Positions 1 through 9,012 of a DNA stretch of 64,000 nt are shown here, one piece after another (the first letter of the stretch is position 1; every line of letters starts with the position of its first letter). The notes beneath the pieces are model-generated. The model searched no databases and was not told where the DNA came from. It saw only the letters and a program-made list of their open reading frames with translations. The DNA is from Chryseobacterium arthrosphaerae (GTDB taxonomy: Bacteria > Bacteroidota > Bacteroidia > Flavobacteriales > Weeksellaceae): the NCBI RefSeq assembly GCF_001684965.1, contig NZ_MAYG01000001.1:1364001-1428000 (forward strand). Reading direction: 5' to 3'. Position numbers and translations under genes: made by a program.

Positions 1-1
1 G

Positions 2-898
2 ATCAGCGAACCTGTTCCTGTAGCCCAAACCTTTACCTATATTGATGAGGAAAGCGGAATTGATCTTTCCCGTTTCAGCTATATAGATACCATGGTAACG
101 GTGGTGGACTGTCTTAATTTTATGAAGGATTTTGGCTCGAATGAATTGCTTGCAGACCGTCATCTTACCGATATGGAAGGGGATTACCGGACCATTGTGA
201 ACCTTCTGACTGACCAGATTGAGTTTGCCAATGTTATCATCCTCAACAAAACTGATCTGATTGATGCTGAAACACTGGGCTTTTTAAAAGCTGCTGTCAA
301 AAAACTGAATCCTGATGCTGTCATCCTTCAGTCAGAGTTTGGAAAGGTTGACCTGCAAAAGATCTTAAATACAAAACTTTTTGATTTTGATAAAGCCCAG
401 GCTTCTGCCGGTTGGCAAAAAGAGCTTCAGGCCGGGCACCATACTCCTGAAACAGAAGAATATGGAATCGGCTCACTGGTGTTCAGAGATCAGAGACCTT
501 TTCATCCTATGAGATTATGGGAATACCTTAATGACCGGTATCCTGAAGGAATCATCAGAGCGAAAGGCTTATTCTGGCTGGCTTCAAGACCGGATGATGC
601 CCTGAATTTTTCTCAGGCCGGAGGATCTTTCCGTTTGGAAAAAGCAGGAGTGTGGTGGTGCAGTATGCCAATGAGCCATAGGATACGGTATGTTTCATTT
701 ATAGAAAATCAGAAACTGATAGAAAACAGATGGGATAGGAAGTGGGGAGACAGGATCAACGAGCTTGTCTTTATCGGGCAGAATCTGGATAAAGATCAGA
801 TCGTAGCCGATCTTCAGGGTTGTCTAATCAATGACCGGGAAAAAGAGCTGTTTGATAAAAAACAGAGTTTTGAAGACCCTTTTCCCCAAAATATTTAA
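2..898 (+). CDS. CobW/COG0523 family GTP-binding protein (5' partial)
   Basis: The reading frame is already open at base 2 and carries ISEPVPVAQ before the first internal ATG at 92, so the N-terminal part with the P-loop lies outside the window. The visible part has the NKTDLID guanine-specificity motif of the CobW G domain. A CobW C-terminal domain follows (IGSLVFRDQRPFHPMRL... and a WLASRP stretch). COG0523 proteins are GTP-dependent metal chaperones, often for zinc. The DLSRF/TVVDCLNF segment is typical of the zinc-related branch, but the metal is an inference. It ends in an intrinsic terminator at 1001. Confidence 0.85.
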   Translation: MSEPVPVAQTFTYIDEESGIDLSRFSYIDTMVTVVDCLNFMKDFGSNELLADRHLTDMEGDYRTIVNLLTDQIEFANVIILNKTDLIDAETLGFLKAAVKKLNPDAVILQSEFGKVDLQKILNTKLFDFDKAQASAGWQKELQAGHHTPETEEYGIGSLVFRDQRPFHPMRLWEYLNDRYPEGIIRAKGLFWLASRPDDALNFSQAGGSFRLEKAGVWWCSMPMSHRIRYVSFIENQKLIENRWDRKWGDRINELVFIGQNLDKDQIVADLQGCLINDREKELFDKKQSFEDPFPQNI

Positions 899-1000
899 AA
901 TAAGTTTAATGCCAGAGACATATAATAATGAAAGCTATTCATAGATAATAAAAACACATTTTTTTTCATACACATATTTTACATTTTTAACAGGTTTGAG

Positions 1001-1034
1001 ACAAGGCGGATATTTTTTTCCGTCTTGTTTTTTT
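1001..1034 (+). terminator. Intrinsic terminator after the CobW gene
   Basis: A 10-bp stem ACAAGGCGGA/TCCGTCTTGT (one G-U pair) with a T-rich loop is followed by seven T. It lies about 100 bp after the CobW stop and just before the 3' end of the convergent response regulator gene. Confidence 0.75.
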
Positions 1035-1042
1035 CTGAAAGC

Positions 1043-1753
1043 TCACAGCGTATTGCTTTTCAGTGTCTGAAAGACATATTCTTTGTAATTGGTTCCAATC
1101 GGAAGTTCCTGCTTTCCGATTTCTATATCATTCACTGTAAAAGCGGTTATTTTCTTTTGATTGATAATAAAAGATCTGTGAATACGTAAAAAATGATAAG
1201 GTTTCAACTCCTGTTCCATATCACTAATCTTGTGTTTGGTGACTATTTTTTGCTGGGCACAGTGAATGGTTATATAATCTTTGAAACTTTCCACATATAA
1301 GATATCATCAATACAGAGTTTATGGAATTTCCCACCGGATTTGATATAAATATACTGTTCTGCAACGGAAGCTGCCGGTTGTACTGGCTGTAATACCTGA
1401 ACGGTTCTCAGATAACGGTCTATAGCTTTGAAAAAACGGTCAAATGTAATAGGCTTTAAAAGATAATCTACAATATCAAGATCGTATCCTTCCAAGGCAT
1501 ATTCACGGTAAGCCGTGGTAATAACCACCGCCGGCGGTTTTTTGAGTGTTTTTAAAAAATCAATTCCGGAGATTTTGGGCATTTTAATATCCAAGAAAAC
1601 AAGATCTATGGGTTCTGTTCTCAGTACTTCCAGTGCTTTGATGGCATTATTGCAGGTAGCGGTCACTTCAAACATATCCAGTTTTTCAAGGTGTCCCTTC
1701 AACAACTGAATAGCCAAAGGTTCATCATCCACTAAAAGACATTTTATTTTCAT
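1043..1753 (-). CDS. LytTR-family response regulator
   Basis: This is a 236-residue two-domain regulator. The receiver domain (about 1-115) has the acidic pair D9/D10, phospho-acceptor D55 in FLDIKMP, and K100 in LLKP. The C-terminal half (about 130-236) is a LytTR DNA-binding domain (ILYVESFKDYITIH, HFLRIHRSFIIN). It starts 3 nt after the stop of the upstream histidine kinase gene, so the pair is translationally close and almost surely one operon. Such pairs in Bacteroidota often control nearby envelope genes. The divergent outer-membrane receptor gene at 3018 is an obvious but unproven target. Confidence 0.9.
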   Translation of the reverse strand: MKIKCLLVDDEPLAIQLLKGHLEKLDMFEVTATCNNAIKALEVLRTEPIDLVFLDIKMPKISGIDFLKTLKKPPAVVITTAYREYALEGYDLDIVDYLLKPITFDRFFKAIDRYLRTVQVLQPVQPAASVAEQYIYIKSGGKFHKLCIDDILYVESFKDYITIHCAQQKIVTKHKISDMEQELKPYHFLRIHRSFIINQKKITAFTVNDIEIGKQELPIGTNYKEYVFQTLKSNTL

Positions 1754-1756
1754 CCT

Positions 1757-2827
1757 CTAAGTTTTATTGATTCTAAGGTCCGTTATTGACAGTAAAGTTA
1801 CAAAAGTACTTTCATAAATAAAGGTTTTAAATTCATGGTTCCCGGGATAAACAAGCTCCAGCTGTTTATAAATATTATCCAGACCGATTTTATCACCTGA
1901 ATCATTATGTTCTTTAGCGGTAAATGTATTGCAAACCCTGAAATGAAAGTTTCCTTTATTCAGCAGAAGCTCTATATTAATAACCGGATTCCCGATATCT
2001 TCACCGGCACCATGCTTGAATGCATTTTCTACGATAGAGAGCAGAATGAGAGGTACAATATCCAGATCTTCATCAATAGTATGTTTAAAATTGATTATCA
2101 GACGTTCATCATACCTTAACTTTTCAAGCTCAATATAATTTTCCAGCAGCTTAATTTCTGTGGAAACCGGAACAAAACTGCCGTTACACCGATATAATAC
2201 ATGGTCTAAAATTTCTGACAAACCGGCTATAGAAGGGGATGTTACAGGCGAATTGGCCAATGACAGGGCATAGATATTATTCAGGGTATTGAATAAAAAA
2301 TGAGGATTGAGCTGGGCCTTCAGAGTGGCAAGCTCGGCTTTGGTCTTTTCTTTCTCCAGCCACAATGTTCGCTGCTTTACTACATACTGATCTTTCACCA
2401 GTTTAATGAACCCGAAGATCCAGGCCAGCGAGAAGTTCTGAAGAAAATAAATGACCACCAGCTTTCTGATATCTGTAAGGATTTCCAGAATAGATTCCTG
2501 CTCAAATGGTGGTTTTCTTATAAGCGGCTCCATAACATGCACCACCATAATCCTTGAAAAAGCACTGATTGCATAACTCCCGATGATAAACCAGAGGATG
2601 ACAACAATATAATTATCACCCCTGAGCAACTTTGGAATAATGATATATGCCACAAAATAGGAAGCCATCATATAGAAAGACAGATAAAATGTATTCTCAA
2701 TGAGCATATCCCGCAAGCTTGTTCCTTCCTGGTACTGAGGAACAATAAACACCACCAGCCAAAAAAGGATATGACTGGAAACACGGTAAACCGTACTGTA
2801 ACGTATTGCTTTTTCTAAAATCGACAT
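1757..2827 (-). CDS. LytS/YehU-type sensor histidine kinase
   Basis: The protein has 356 residues. The N-terminal ~150 contain four hydrophobic segments (around 18-30, 45-65, 75-97 and 123-142), a membrane sensor region without a recognisable ligand-binding domain. A short coiled linker precedes the His_kinase domain with LNPHFLFNTLNNI, where H176 is the likely phosphorylated histidine. The ATPase domain has the N-box VENAFKHG and a IGLDNI glycine box. This architecture matches the LytS/YehU family that partners LytTR regulators, here encoded immediately downstream. The signal sensed is unknown. Confidence 0.9.
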   Translation of the reverse strand: MSILEKAIRYSTVYRVSSHILFWLVVFIVPQYQEGTSLRDMLIENTFYLSFYMMASYFVAYIIIPKLLRGDNYIVVILWFIIGSYAISAFSRIMVVHVMEPLIRKPPFEQESILEILTDIRKLVVIYFLQNFSLAWIFGFIKLVKDQYVVKQRTLWLEKEKTKAELATLKAQLNPHFLFNTLNNIYALSLANSPVTSPSIAGLSEILDHVLYRCNGSFVPVSTEIKLLENYIELEKLRYDERLIINFKHTIDEDLDIVPLILLSIVENAFKHGAGEDIGNPVINIELLLNKGNFHFRVCNTFTAKEHNDSGDKIGLDNIYKQLELVYPGNHEFKTFIYESTFVTLLSITDLRINKT

Positions 2828-3017
2828 TTCGCATCAAATATACCATTTCATTGAAATAATATTCACCAGTAAAGATGAATACTCTGAATCTGAATACCAA
2901 TACCTCAAAACTGAAGACGAAACAGCTTTACACCGTTACAGAAACCATCAGCACGCCAATGGAAGCTATCCGGCATCAGCAATAATTTTGGAAACAACAA
3001 TAGCACATCTTCGCAGC

Positions 3018-5405
3018 ATGAAATTCTTAAATATGAAAGCTACAAAGATTACAATAATGATTGTCCTGATGTTTTGTATCCTGCAGAATACAGTAACTGC
3101 CCAGACCATTAAAACAGTCACCATTAAAGGCAGGGTATTGAACCAGCAAACTCAGTTACCGCTGGAAAATGCCATAATAAGCCTGTCTTCAACACAGAAT
3201 CCGGATAAAAAACAAGAGAGCAAAACCAATAAAAAAGGAGAATTTGAAGTACAGACAGAAACAGGTGAATGGAATATCTCCATAGATTTCAGTACTTTCA
3301 ACCCTGTTATACTGGCAAACCGATCGGTAACAGATGATCTCGATCTTGGAGATTTATTTTTAAATGAAAATTACCAGCTCCTCGAAACGGTAACAGTTTC
3401 AGGAGAAAAGTCCAGTCTCTCCCTGAATCTCGATAAAAAGGTATTCTATGCCGGCAAAGACCTTATGGCTAAGGGAGGAAGTGCCAATGATGTATTAAAC
3501 AATGTTCCATCAGTAAGCGTAGACGTCAATGGTGCTGTCAGCCTCAGAGGAAATTCAGGAGTAAATATACTGATTGATGGTAAACCTTCTGTGATCTCCC
3601 TGAATAACGGTCTGGAACAAATCCCGGCCAGCCAGATAGAAAAGGTGGAAGTGATTACCAATCCTTCGGCAAAATATCAGGCCCAGGGCAATGCAGGAAT
3701 CATCAATATTGTATTGAAGAAAAACACCTTATCAGGCTTAAACAGTTCTGTACAGGCCGGAGTAGGAGATCCTGCCAACTATAACGGAAATATAAATTTC
3801 AGCTATAAAAAAGAAAAATTCAACCTGTTCGGTAATATAGGAACCCGTTTCAGAAATCTTCACATTAAAGAAGACAGAAACCAGACCACACTGAAGAATG
3901 GGGTGAAAAATCTGCTCCTCCAGAACAATATGACCGACAGACGTGACCAGGCTTATAATTTCTATGTGGGCGGAGATTATTACATCAATGATAAAAATAC
4001 ACTGACCGGAAGTTTCTATCACAGCACCCTGATCATCAACAATCATATTGATTATGTATATAACTACTTTAACCAGTCGAATGTACAGGACAGCCTGATC
4101 CACCGTTATGAGCATTACAGAGAACCTAAAAAGTACAACCAGCTGGAACTGAATTATGTGAAAAACTTCGAACAGAAAGGAAAAAGCTGGACCACAAGCC
4201 TGCGCTATGATTTCTGGAATGATGATGAAAACCAGGATATCAGTCAGTACAGATTATTTCCTTCCCGGGTTTCATCACCTGAGCTGGTTACCCGAAATAT
4301 AGAAAGCAGCAATGATATTTTCGTTCAGAGTGATTATATACAGGAAAAAAACGACAGTAAGCTTGAAATAGGAATGAGAGGAGATTTCCGGGCTATAAAA
4401 AGTGATTATCAGACTGTATCAGACGAAGTTTTATTACAGCAGTATAATAATAAATTAAATTACAGTGAGAATTTACTGGGAGCTTATATGCAATGGGGAA
4501 ATAAAATTAATAAATGGCGTTATTTATTAGGGTTACGTTCAGAACTTTCCATGATCAGAATCTATGACCGGGCTGGGATTTTTACCAATAATAAGCAGTA
4601 TATAGATTTTTTTCCTACGGCTCATTTAGGATATGCATTAAAGGAAAATACGACTTTACAGCTCAGCTACAGCCGTAGAATAGACAGACCCGGGTTCTGG
4701 CAGCTGAACCCTTTCGGAGGACTTTCAGACCTGCGGAACCTTACCATTGGAAATCCGGACCTGAATCCCACTTATACCCATTCATTAGAATTTTCAGTGC
4801 TCAGTAAAATCAATAAATTTACGATTACTCCTTCCGTTTATTACAAAAACACCGCCAATTACTTCCAGTATGTCCTGCAGCAGACGGAGGACGGAAACTT
4901 CCTTCGTACTCCGGTCAACCTGGATCATGAAGAAAGATATGGACTGGAAGTGTCTTCTACTTATAAACCGTTCAGCTGGTGGAATCTGGCACTCAATTTC
5001 AATTATTACGGCTTCAGCCAGCAAGGACAGTTTGAAGGGAAAGAGTATGGTTCGAAAGATGAAATGTGGACAGCACAGCTCAATTCCCGGATGAAGCTGC
5101 CCAAAAATCTCGCAATAGAATCTGTATTTACTTACAGAAGCGGCTTCCGGGATATACAGTCTGTGAATAGACCGGTATATAAACTGAATATAGCTGTGAG
5201 CAAAGACCTGTTTAAAGAGAAAATGACCCTCAGTATTGCTTTTAACAATATATTCAATTCTCTGATTGAAAGACAGGAGCTTAATACACCGGATTATCAG
5301 TTACAGTCCACAGCATATGGAGTAGGAAGGATAATCAACCTGACCGCCACCTACCGTTTCAATAGAAAAAAGGGCGATAAGGACCGTTTGCCGGAAGAAA
5401 ATTAA
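3018..5405 (+). CDS. Outer-membrane beta-barrel (TonB receptor-like) protein
   Basis: A signal peptide (residues ~1-29, ending TVTAQ) is followed by a carboxypeptidase-regulatory-like beta-sandwich (TIKGRVLNQQTQLPLENAII). A plug-like domain comes next (VLNNVPSVSVDVNGAVSLRGNSG, VEVITNPSAKYQAQGNAGIINIVLKK), then a barrel of ~550 residues with aromatic-rich strands. This is the OMP_b-brl_3 type of receptor. I chose the ATG at 3018: the longer frame from 2988 begins with TTG and would bury the signal peptide behind ten extra residues. The gene diverges from the kinase-regulator pair at 1043-2827. No substrate can be read from the sequence. Confidence 0.85.
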   Translation: MKFLNMKATKITIMIVLMFCILQNTVTAQTIKTVTIKGRVLNQQTQLPLENAIISLSSTQNPDKKQESKTNKKGEFEVQTETGEWNISIDFSTFNPVILANRSVTDDLDLGDLFLNENYQLLETVTVSGEKSSLSLNLDKKVFYAGKDLMAKGGSANDVLNNVPSVSVDVNGAVSLRGNSGVNILIDGKPSVISLNNGLEQIPASQIEKVEVITNPSAKYQAQGNAGIINIVLKKNTLSGLNSSVQAGVGDPANYNGNINFSYKKEKFNLFGNIGTRFRNLHIKEDRNQTTLKNGVKNLLLQNNMTDRRDQAYNFYVGGDYYINDKNTLTGSFYHSTLIINNHIDYVYNYFNQSNVQDSLIHRYEHYREPKKYNQLELNYVKNFEQKGKSWTTSLRYDFWNDDENQDISQYRLFPSRVSSPELVTRNIESSNDIFVQSDYIQEKNDSKLEIGMRGDFRAIKSDYQTVSDEVLLQQYNNKLNYSENLLGAYMQWGNKINKWRYLLGLRSELSMIRIYDRAGIFTNNKQYIDFFPTAHLGYALKENTTLQLSYSRRIDRPGFWQLNPFGGLSDLRNLTIGNPDLNPTYTHSLEFSVLSKINKFTITPSVYYKNTANYFQYVLQQTEDGNFLRTPVNLDHEERYGLEVSSTYKPFSWWNLALNFNYYGFSQQGQFEGKEYGSKDEMWTAQLNSRMKLPKNLAIESVFTYRSGFRDIQSVNRPVYKLNIAVSKDLFKEKMTLSIAFNNIFNSLIERQELNTPDYQLQSTAYGVGRIINLTATYRFNRKKGDKDRLPEEN

Positions 5406-5481
5406 AATAGGATAAGAAACGGATCATAAGTTTATCCTGTATGGATATTTTATTGACCATATCTGATTTTACCTGGAACCT

Positions 5482-5512
5482 GCAAGGTGGATCGTGCCCG
5501 CCTTGCTTTTTT
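5482..5512 (+). terminator. Intrinsic terminator after the beta-barrel gene
   Basis: Stem GCAAGGTGG/CCGCCTTGC (9 bp, one G-U pair) with a 7-nt loop is followed by TTTTTT. It lies in the gap between this gene and the convergent anti-sigma gene. Confidence 0.8.
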
Positions 5513-5527
5513 GATTCATGGAAGATT

Positions 5528-6331
5528 TTAAATTTCTCCCATTACAAACATATTTTCCATAGTTGGAACTTTGCTTCCGCCTTCTTTTTCGAGGGTGATG
5601 GCAAAGGCCTGCGCTTTCGGGATATTAGCCAGAGCAGTCCTGCTGTCTTTATCTTCAGTATACATTCCTGCACTTACAGGCTGGCCGTCTTCAATAGCCC
5701 ATAGCTGATACTGCATTCCCTCAGGAGCTTTGGGAAGCTTTTCTGCATTCAGATAAACCTCTTTTGTTTTTTTGTCCCAGAAAACCATGGCTTTAGCTTC
5801 TGTATGTTTTTCCACGCCCTTCAGTATCACCATCTGCATATCAGGATTGGAAAACATATCGATCTTCCGGTTCATTTTTTCCATAGCCTGGTCCTGTTTC
5901 TTTTTATCTGCCATCATTACAGCCATTTCTTTCTGACTGTCAGATTGGATATTCATCCAGTACAAGTTGCCGGCAACACTTACGAGAAACAGTACAGATG
6001 CAGCAATTGCATACGTTTTCCAGGAGGTGTTCCTCTGTACTTTCTCCTGTTGTTTGGGTTCAGAAATATCTGCTGAAAGAGCAGGAGGAACTTCTTCAAC
6101 AACCTGTTCCTGCTGAATTCTGTTCCATATCTTGGATTTCAAATCTCCCGGAGGGGTTACAGCCTGTGCTGTAGCAAGGTCTTCCAGAGTTTTCTGTGCC
6201 TCCTCAAAAGCTGCTTTTACCTCAGCATTGTTTTTCATCACACACTCCAAAATCCCTGCCTCCTCGGGAGAAGCATGGCCAAGAATATAAGATTCTATAA
6301 TTCCGGATGATATGTATTCTTTAGTGTTCAA
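5528..6331 (-). CDS. Anti-sigma factor, RskA-like
   Basis: A 267-residue protein with a cytoplasmic N-terminal region (about 1-100, including the ESYILG...PEEA segment usual for RskA-type anti-sigma factors). A single membrane segment spans about 106-126. The periplasmic C-terminal domain carries LPKAPEGMQYQLWAI and a VPTMENMFVMGEI end, the 'anti-sigma-K factor' signature. The start codon is TTG at 6331, one nucleotide after the sigma gene stop, which implies translational coupling. It should sequester the ECF sigma factor encoded upstream and release it on an envelope signal. The inducing signal is not visible. Confidence 0.85.
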   Translation of the reverse strand: MNTKEYISSGIIESYILGHASPEEAGILECVMKNNAEVKAAFEEAQKTLEDLATAQAVTPPGDLKSKIWNRIQQEQVVEEVPPALSADISEPKQQEKVQRNTSWKTYAIAASVLFLVSVAGNLYWMNIQSDSQKEMAVMMADKKKQDQAMEKMNRKIDMFSNPDMQMVILKGVEKHTEAKAMVFWDKKTKEVYLNAEKLPKAPEGMQYQLWAIEDGQPVSAGMYTEDKDSRTALANIPKAQAFAITLEKEGGSKVPTMENMFVMGEI

Positions 6332-6332
6332 T

Positions 6333-6845
6333 TTATTGATAGTCTTTTAGCAAATCTTTTAATTTCATCAGTGCATTCCGCATTTTCGTTTTTACCGTTC
6401 CCAGCGGTATCTTCAGTTTTTCGGATATTTCATTCTGGGTATATCCCTGATAATAAGCAAGATTCAGGAGCTCCTGTTTATCTTCTTCCAGACTTTCAAG
6501 CACATTATTAAACCCGATATAATCAGATGTATTATTAACCGTTGAAAGTTCTGCAGTATTATATACGAAATCCGGAAGTGATTGGTTTTTAAGGGTATTC
6601 TGAAAGCTTTTGGATTTTAAATAATCAATAGCCGTATTTCTTGCAATATTGATCATCCATGTATAGAATCTTCCTTTTGAAGCATCATACTGATGAATAG
6701 AATTCCATATTTTAACAAAAACATCCTGAATAACTTCTTCAGTATATTCTTTAGACTGGACGATCCGGAGAATGATTCCGTACAACGCACCGGAATAGTG
6801 GTCATACAGATAATGAAAACCAGTTTCGTTTTTTTCTTTTAGCAA
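6333..6845 (-). CDS. ECF-type RNA polymerase sigma-70 factor
   Basis: Region 2 (FHYLYDHYSGALYGIILRIV...YTEEVIQDVFVKIW...GRFYTWMINIARNTAIDYLKS) and region 4 (LAYYQGYTQNEISEKLKIPLGTVKTKMRNALMKL) are complete for an extracytoplasmic-function sigma factor. The start is uncertain. TTG at 6845 is the only ATG/GTG/TTG codon near the N-terminus, yet the frame stays open upstream and reads TTYSEDELIV, a helix that such factors normally have before LLKEKN. A non-standard ATT start at 6881 would give KTTYSEDELIVLLKEKN. It is coupled to the anti-sigma gene and diverges from the MsrB-fasciclin-ferritin genes, its likely regulon. Confidence 0.85.
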   Translation of the reverse strand: MLKEKNETGFHYLYDHYSGALYGIILRIVQSKEYTEEVIQDVFVKIWNSIHQYDASKGRFYTWMINIARNTAIDYLKSKSFQNTLKNQSLPDFVYNTAELSTVNNTSDYIGFNNVLESLEEDKQELLNLAYYQGYTQNEISEKLKIPLGTVKTKMRNALMKLKDLLKDYQ

Positions 6846-6992
6846 AACGATAAGTTCGTCTTCCGAATAGGTTGTTTTAATAGCTTTTATTTTTCAGTTC
6901 AAATGTAATAAAATAAATCATATACCCATCAAAATCCGGAACATCTTTTATTTCGTACATGTTTTTAGGGAAATAATTAAAAAAAATCCAAT

Positions 6993-7508
6993 ATGAAAAA
7001 TTTCATTTCTAAGGCCATATTCACTTCTTATATTGCTTTATCAATAGGCGCATTGAATGCCCAGGCACGGCTTTTTAAAACTGAAAATCCTTACTACTCC
7101 CGTACTGCAGAAAATCACCTGAAAGTAAGCAACACCGAATGGAAAAGAATTCTAAAGCCGGAACTCTACCAAGTGGCCAGGGAAGGAGCTACGGAAACGG
7201 CTTTTACAGGAAAGTATAATGAATTTGATGAGAAAGGAACTTATTATTGTGCTGTCTGCGGGAATACTCTTTTTTTTTCTACCTCCAAATTTGCCACTAC
7301 CTGCGGATGGCCCTCATTTTATCAGCCTGTTCGTAAAAACAGTGTAAAATACCGGAAAGACAACTCTTATCACATGGAGCGCACTGAAGTGCTGTGCGGA
7401 AGATGCGATTCCCATTTGGGTCATGTTTTTGATGATGGCCCGAAACCCACAGGAAAACGGTTCTGCATGAATTCCATATGTCTTGAATTTGTTCCGGATA
7501 AAAAATAA
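6993..7508 (+). CDS. msrB: Exported peptide-methionine (R)-S-oxide reductase MsrB
   Basis: The first ~24 residues form a signal peptide (ending ALNAQA), so the enzyme works in the periplasm or on the surface. The MsrB domain (about 45-168) has two zinc CxxC pairs (C86/C89, C135/C138), the CGWPSFYQP motif and the catalytic cysteine C158 in RFCMNS. It reduces methionine-R-sulfoxide in oxidised envelope proteins. It is divergent from the ECF sigma/anti-sigma pair and the first of four same-strand genes for exported or stress-type proteins, which fits an oxidative stress role. Confidence 0.9.
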   Translation: MKNFISKAIFTSYIALSIGALNAQARLFKTENPYYSRTAENHLKVSNTEWKRILKPELYQVAREGATETAFTGKYNEFDEKGTYYCAVCGNTLFFSTSKFATTCGWPSFYQPVRKNSVKYRKDNSYHMERTEVLCGRCDSHLGHVFDDGPKPTGKRFCMNSICLEFVPDKK

Positions 7509-7626
7509 TTAATTGAAAATCAAACAGATATAATAATTTCTTGTTTTTTTTAATCCAAAATAAAACCTATCTCGTAAATGACATTAAAAGCACAATTAAA
7601 TATAATTAATTAAAAAAATCAGCACA

Positions 7627-8196
7627 ATGAACACACAATCAAAAATCACAGTCTTAGCAATGGTAGCCTTATCATTTGCTTTCAATGGGAAGGTAACTGC
7701 ACAGACGATGAAAGAAAAAACAGTAATGGTAGGAGGAGCTCCAATGTATCCGTCCAAAAATATTATTGAGAACGCCGTAAATTCCAAAGACCATAAAACA
7801 CTTGTGGCGGCAGTAAAAGCGGCAGGATTGGTAGAAACATTACAGGGAGCAGGACCTTTTACCGTATTGGCACCTACCGACGCAGCTTTTGCAAAGCTTC
7901 CCAAAGGAACAGTTGAAAACCTTGTAAAACCTGAAAATAAGGCAACACTTACCAGCATATTAACGTACCATGTTCTTCCCGGAAGATACAGCGCCAAAGA
8001 AATCTGGGCTGCTGTAAAGGCTGGAAACGGAAAAAGCATGATGAAAACAGTACAGGGTGAAGAACTTACTTTCTGGACTAAAGGTAAAGACCTTTACATA
8101 AAAGATGCTAAAGGAAACAGTGCCAGAGTAACTATTGCAGACGTAAACCAGTCTAATGGAGTCATCCATGTCATCGATACGGTTTTAATGCCTTAA
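7627..8196 (+). CDS. Secreted fasciclin-domain protein
   Basis: A signal peptide (about 1-26, ending KVTAQT) is followed by one fasciclin (FAS1) domain over ~50-189. Typical blocks are FTVLAPTDAAFAKLP, LTSILTYHVLPG and GVIHVIDTVLMP. FAS1 domains mediate adhesion or protein contacts; the precise role here is unknown. It sits between msrB and two ferritin-like genes in the same orientation and is followed by its own terminator at 8208. Confidence 0.9.
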   Translation: MNTQSKITVLAMVALSFAFNGKVTAQTMKEKTVMVGGAPMYPSKNIIENAVNSKDHKTLVAAVKAAGLVETLQGAGPFTVLAPTDAAFAKLPKGTVENLVKPENKATLTSILTYHVLPGRYSAKEIWAAVKAGNGKSMMKTVQGEELTFWTKGKDLYIKDAKGNSARVTIADVNQSNGVIHVIDTVLMP

Positions 8197-8207
8197 TAAT
8201 TGATCAG

Positions 8208-8245
8208 GGTAAACAGCATACTGAAATATGCTGTTTACCTTATTT
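8208..8245 (+). terminator. Intrinsic terminator after the fasciclin gene
   Basis: A perfect 13-bp stem GGTAAACAGCATA/TATGCTGTTTACC with a CTGAAA loop is followed by TTATTTCC. The T tract is interrupted, so partial read-through into the ferritin-like genes is possible. Confidence 0.65.
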
Positions 8246-8277
8246 CCTATTGATCCGAACACTAAAAAAATAATCAT

Positions 8278-8988
8278 ATGAAAAGAACAGTTCAGGTATC
8301 TAACGCGGGAGCAACCCTTGATACCAGCAGAAGAAATTTTCTAAAATTAAGCGGCGTAGGGTTGGCTATCGCAGGCCTTACCATAATAGGCTGTGATGAC
8401 AATGATGACTTTCAGATAATGGAAGAATCAAAGTATGACCTTGGTACGGGAGATGTGGGTATTCTAAATTACGCCTATGCACTCGAACAACTGGAAGCGG
8501 ACTTTTATACGAAAGTAGTCAATAACTTCTACACAGGGATTTCCAGCATTGAAAAGGAAGTTTTTACAGACCTTTATCATCATGAAGTAATACACAGGGA
8601 TTTCTTTAAAGTAGCCATCAGCGGCGCTACAGACCATGTCCTTCCCAAGCTGGAATTTCAGTACCCGAATGTGAATTTTAATGACCGGAATTCAGTACTG
8701 GCTACTGCAAAGGCATTAGAAGATACAGGAGTGGCAGCTTATAATGGTGCCGGAAAATACATTTCCAATCCTACTTATCTGGTGATTGCCGGTAAAATAG
8801 TTTCGGTGGAAGCCAGACATGCTTCCGCAATCAGGAACCTGATCAATCCCGGATCTGCAGATTTTTCAGGAGATGATGTAATAGATGCTAATGGGCTTGA
8901 CCTTGCAAAAGAACCGAAAGATATCGTAATGGCTGCCGGAGCATTCATCAAAACACCTTTTACCTGGAAAGAAAGAGGTATCAACTAA
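8278..8988 (+). CDS. Ferritin-like domain protein with Tat-type leader (first of two)
   Basis: The N-terminus has a twin-arginine motif (SRRNFLKLSG, R18/R19) and a hydrophobic stretch ending in IIGC39, so it may be a Tat-exported protein with a lipid anchor. The rest is a helical ferritin-like domain (DUF4439/ferritin_2 type): AYALEQLEADFYTKV, HHEVIHRDFFKVAI, ALEDTGVAAYNGA and EARHASAIRNL supply the repeated Glu/His ligands of a di-iron site. It is followed 24 nt later by a second ferritin-like gene with the same helix pattern. Function is unproven; metal or oxidant handling is an inference. Confidence 0.85.
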   Translation: MKRTVQVSNAGATLDTSRRNFLKLSGVGLAIAGLTIIGCDDNDDFQIMEESKYDLGTGDVGILNYAYALEQLEADFYTKVVNNFYTGISSIEKEVFTDLYHHEVIHRDFFKVAISGATDHVLPKLEFQYPNVNFNDRNSVLATAKALEDTGVAAYNGAGKYISNPTYLVIAGKIVSVEARHASAIRNLINPGSADFSGDDVIDANGLDLAKEPKDIVMAAGAFIKTPFTWKERGIN

Positions 8989-9012
8989 TCACTCACCTTT
9001 AAAACTCACATT

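Noticed and set aside
2875..2985. 36-codon open frame (Asn/Thr-rich) just before the outer-membrane receptor gene
   Set aside because: Too short, no recognisable domain or ribosome site; more likely leader sequence of the receptor transcript.
5441..5704. Plus-strand 87-residue frame near the anti-sigma gene
   Set aside because: It overlaps the terminator hairpin at 5482 and the antisense of the anti-sigma gene.
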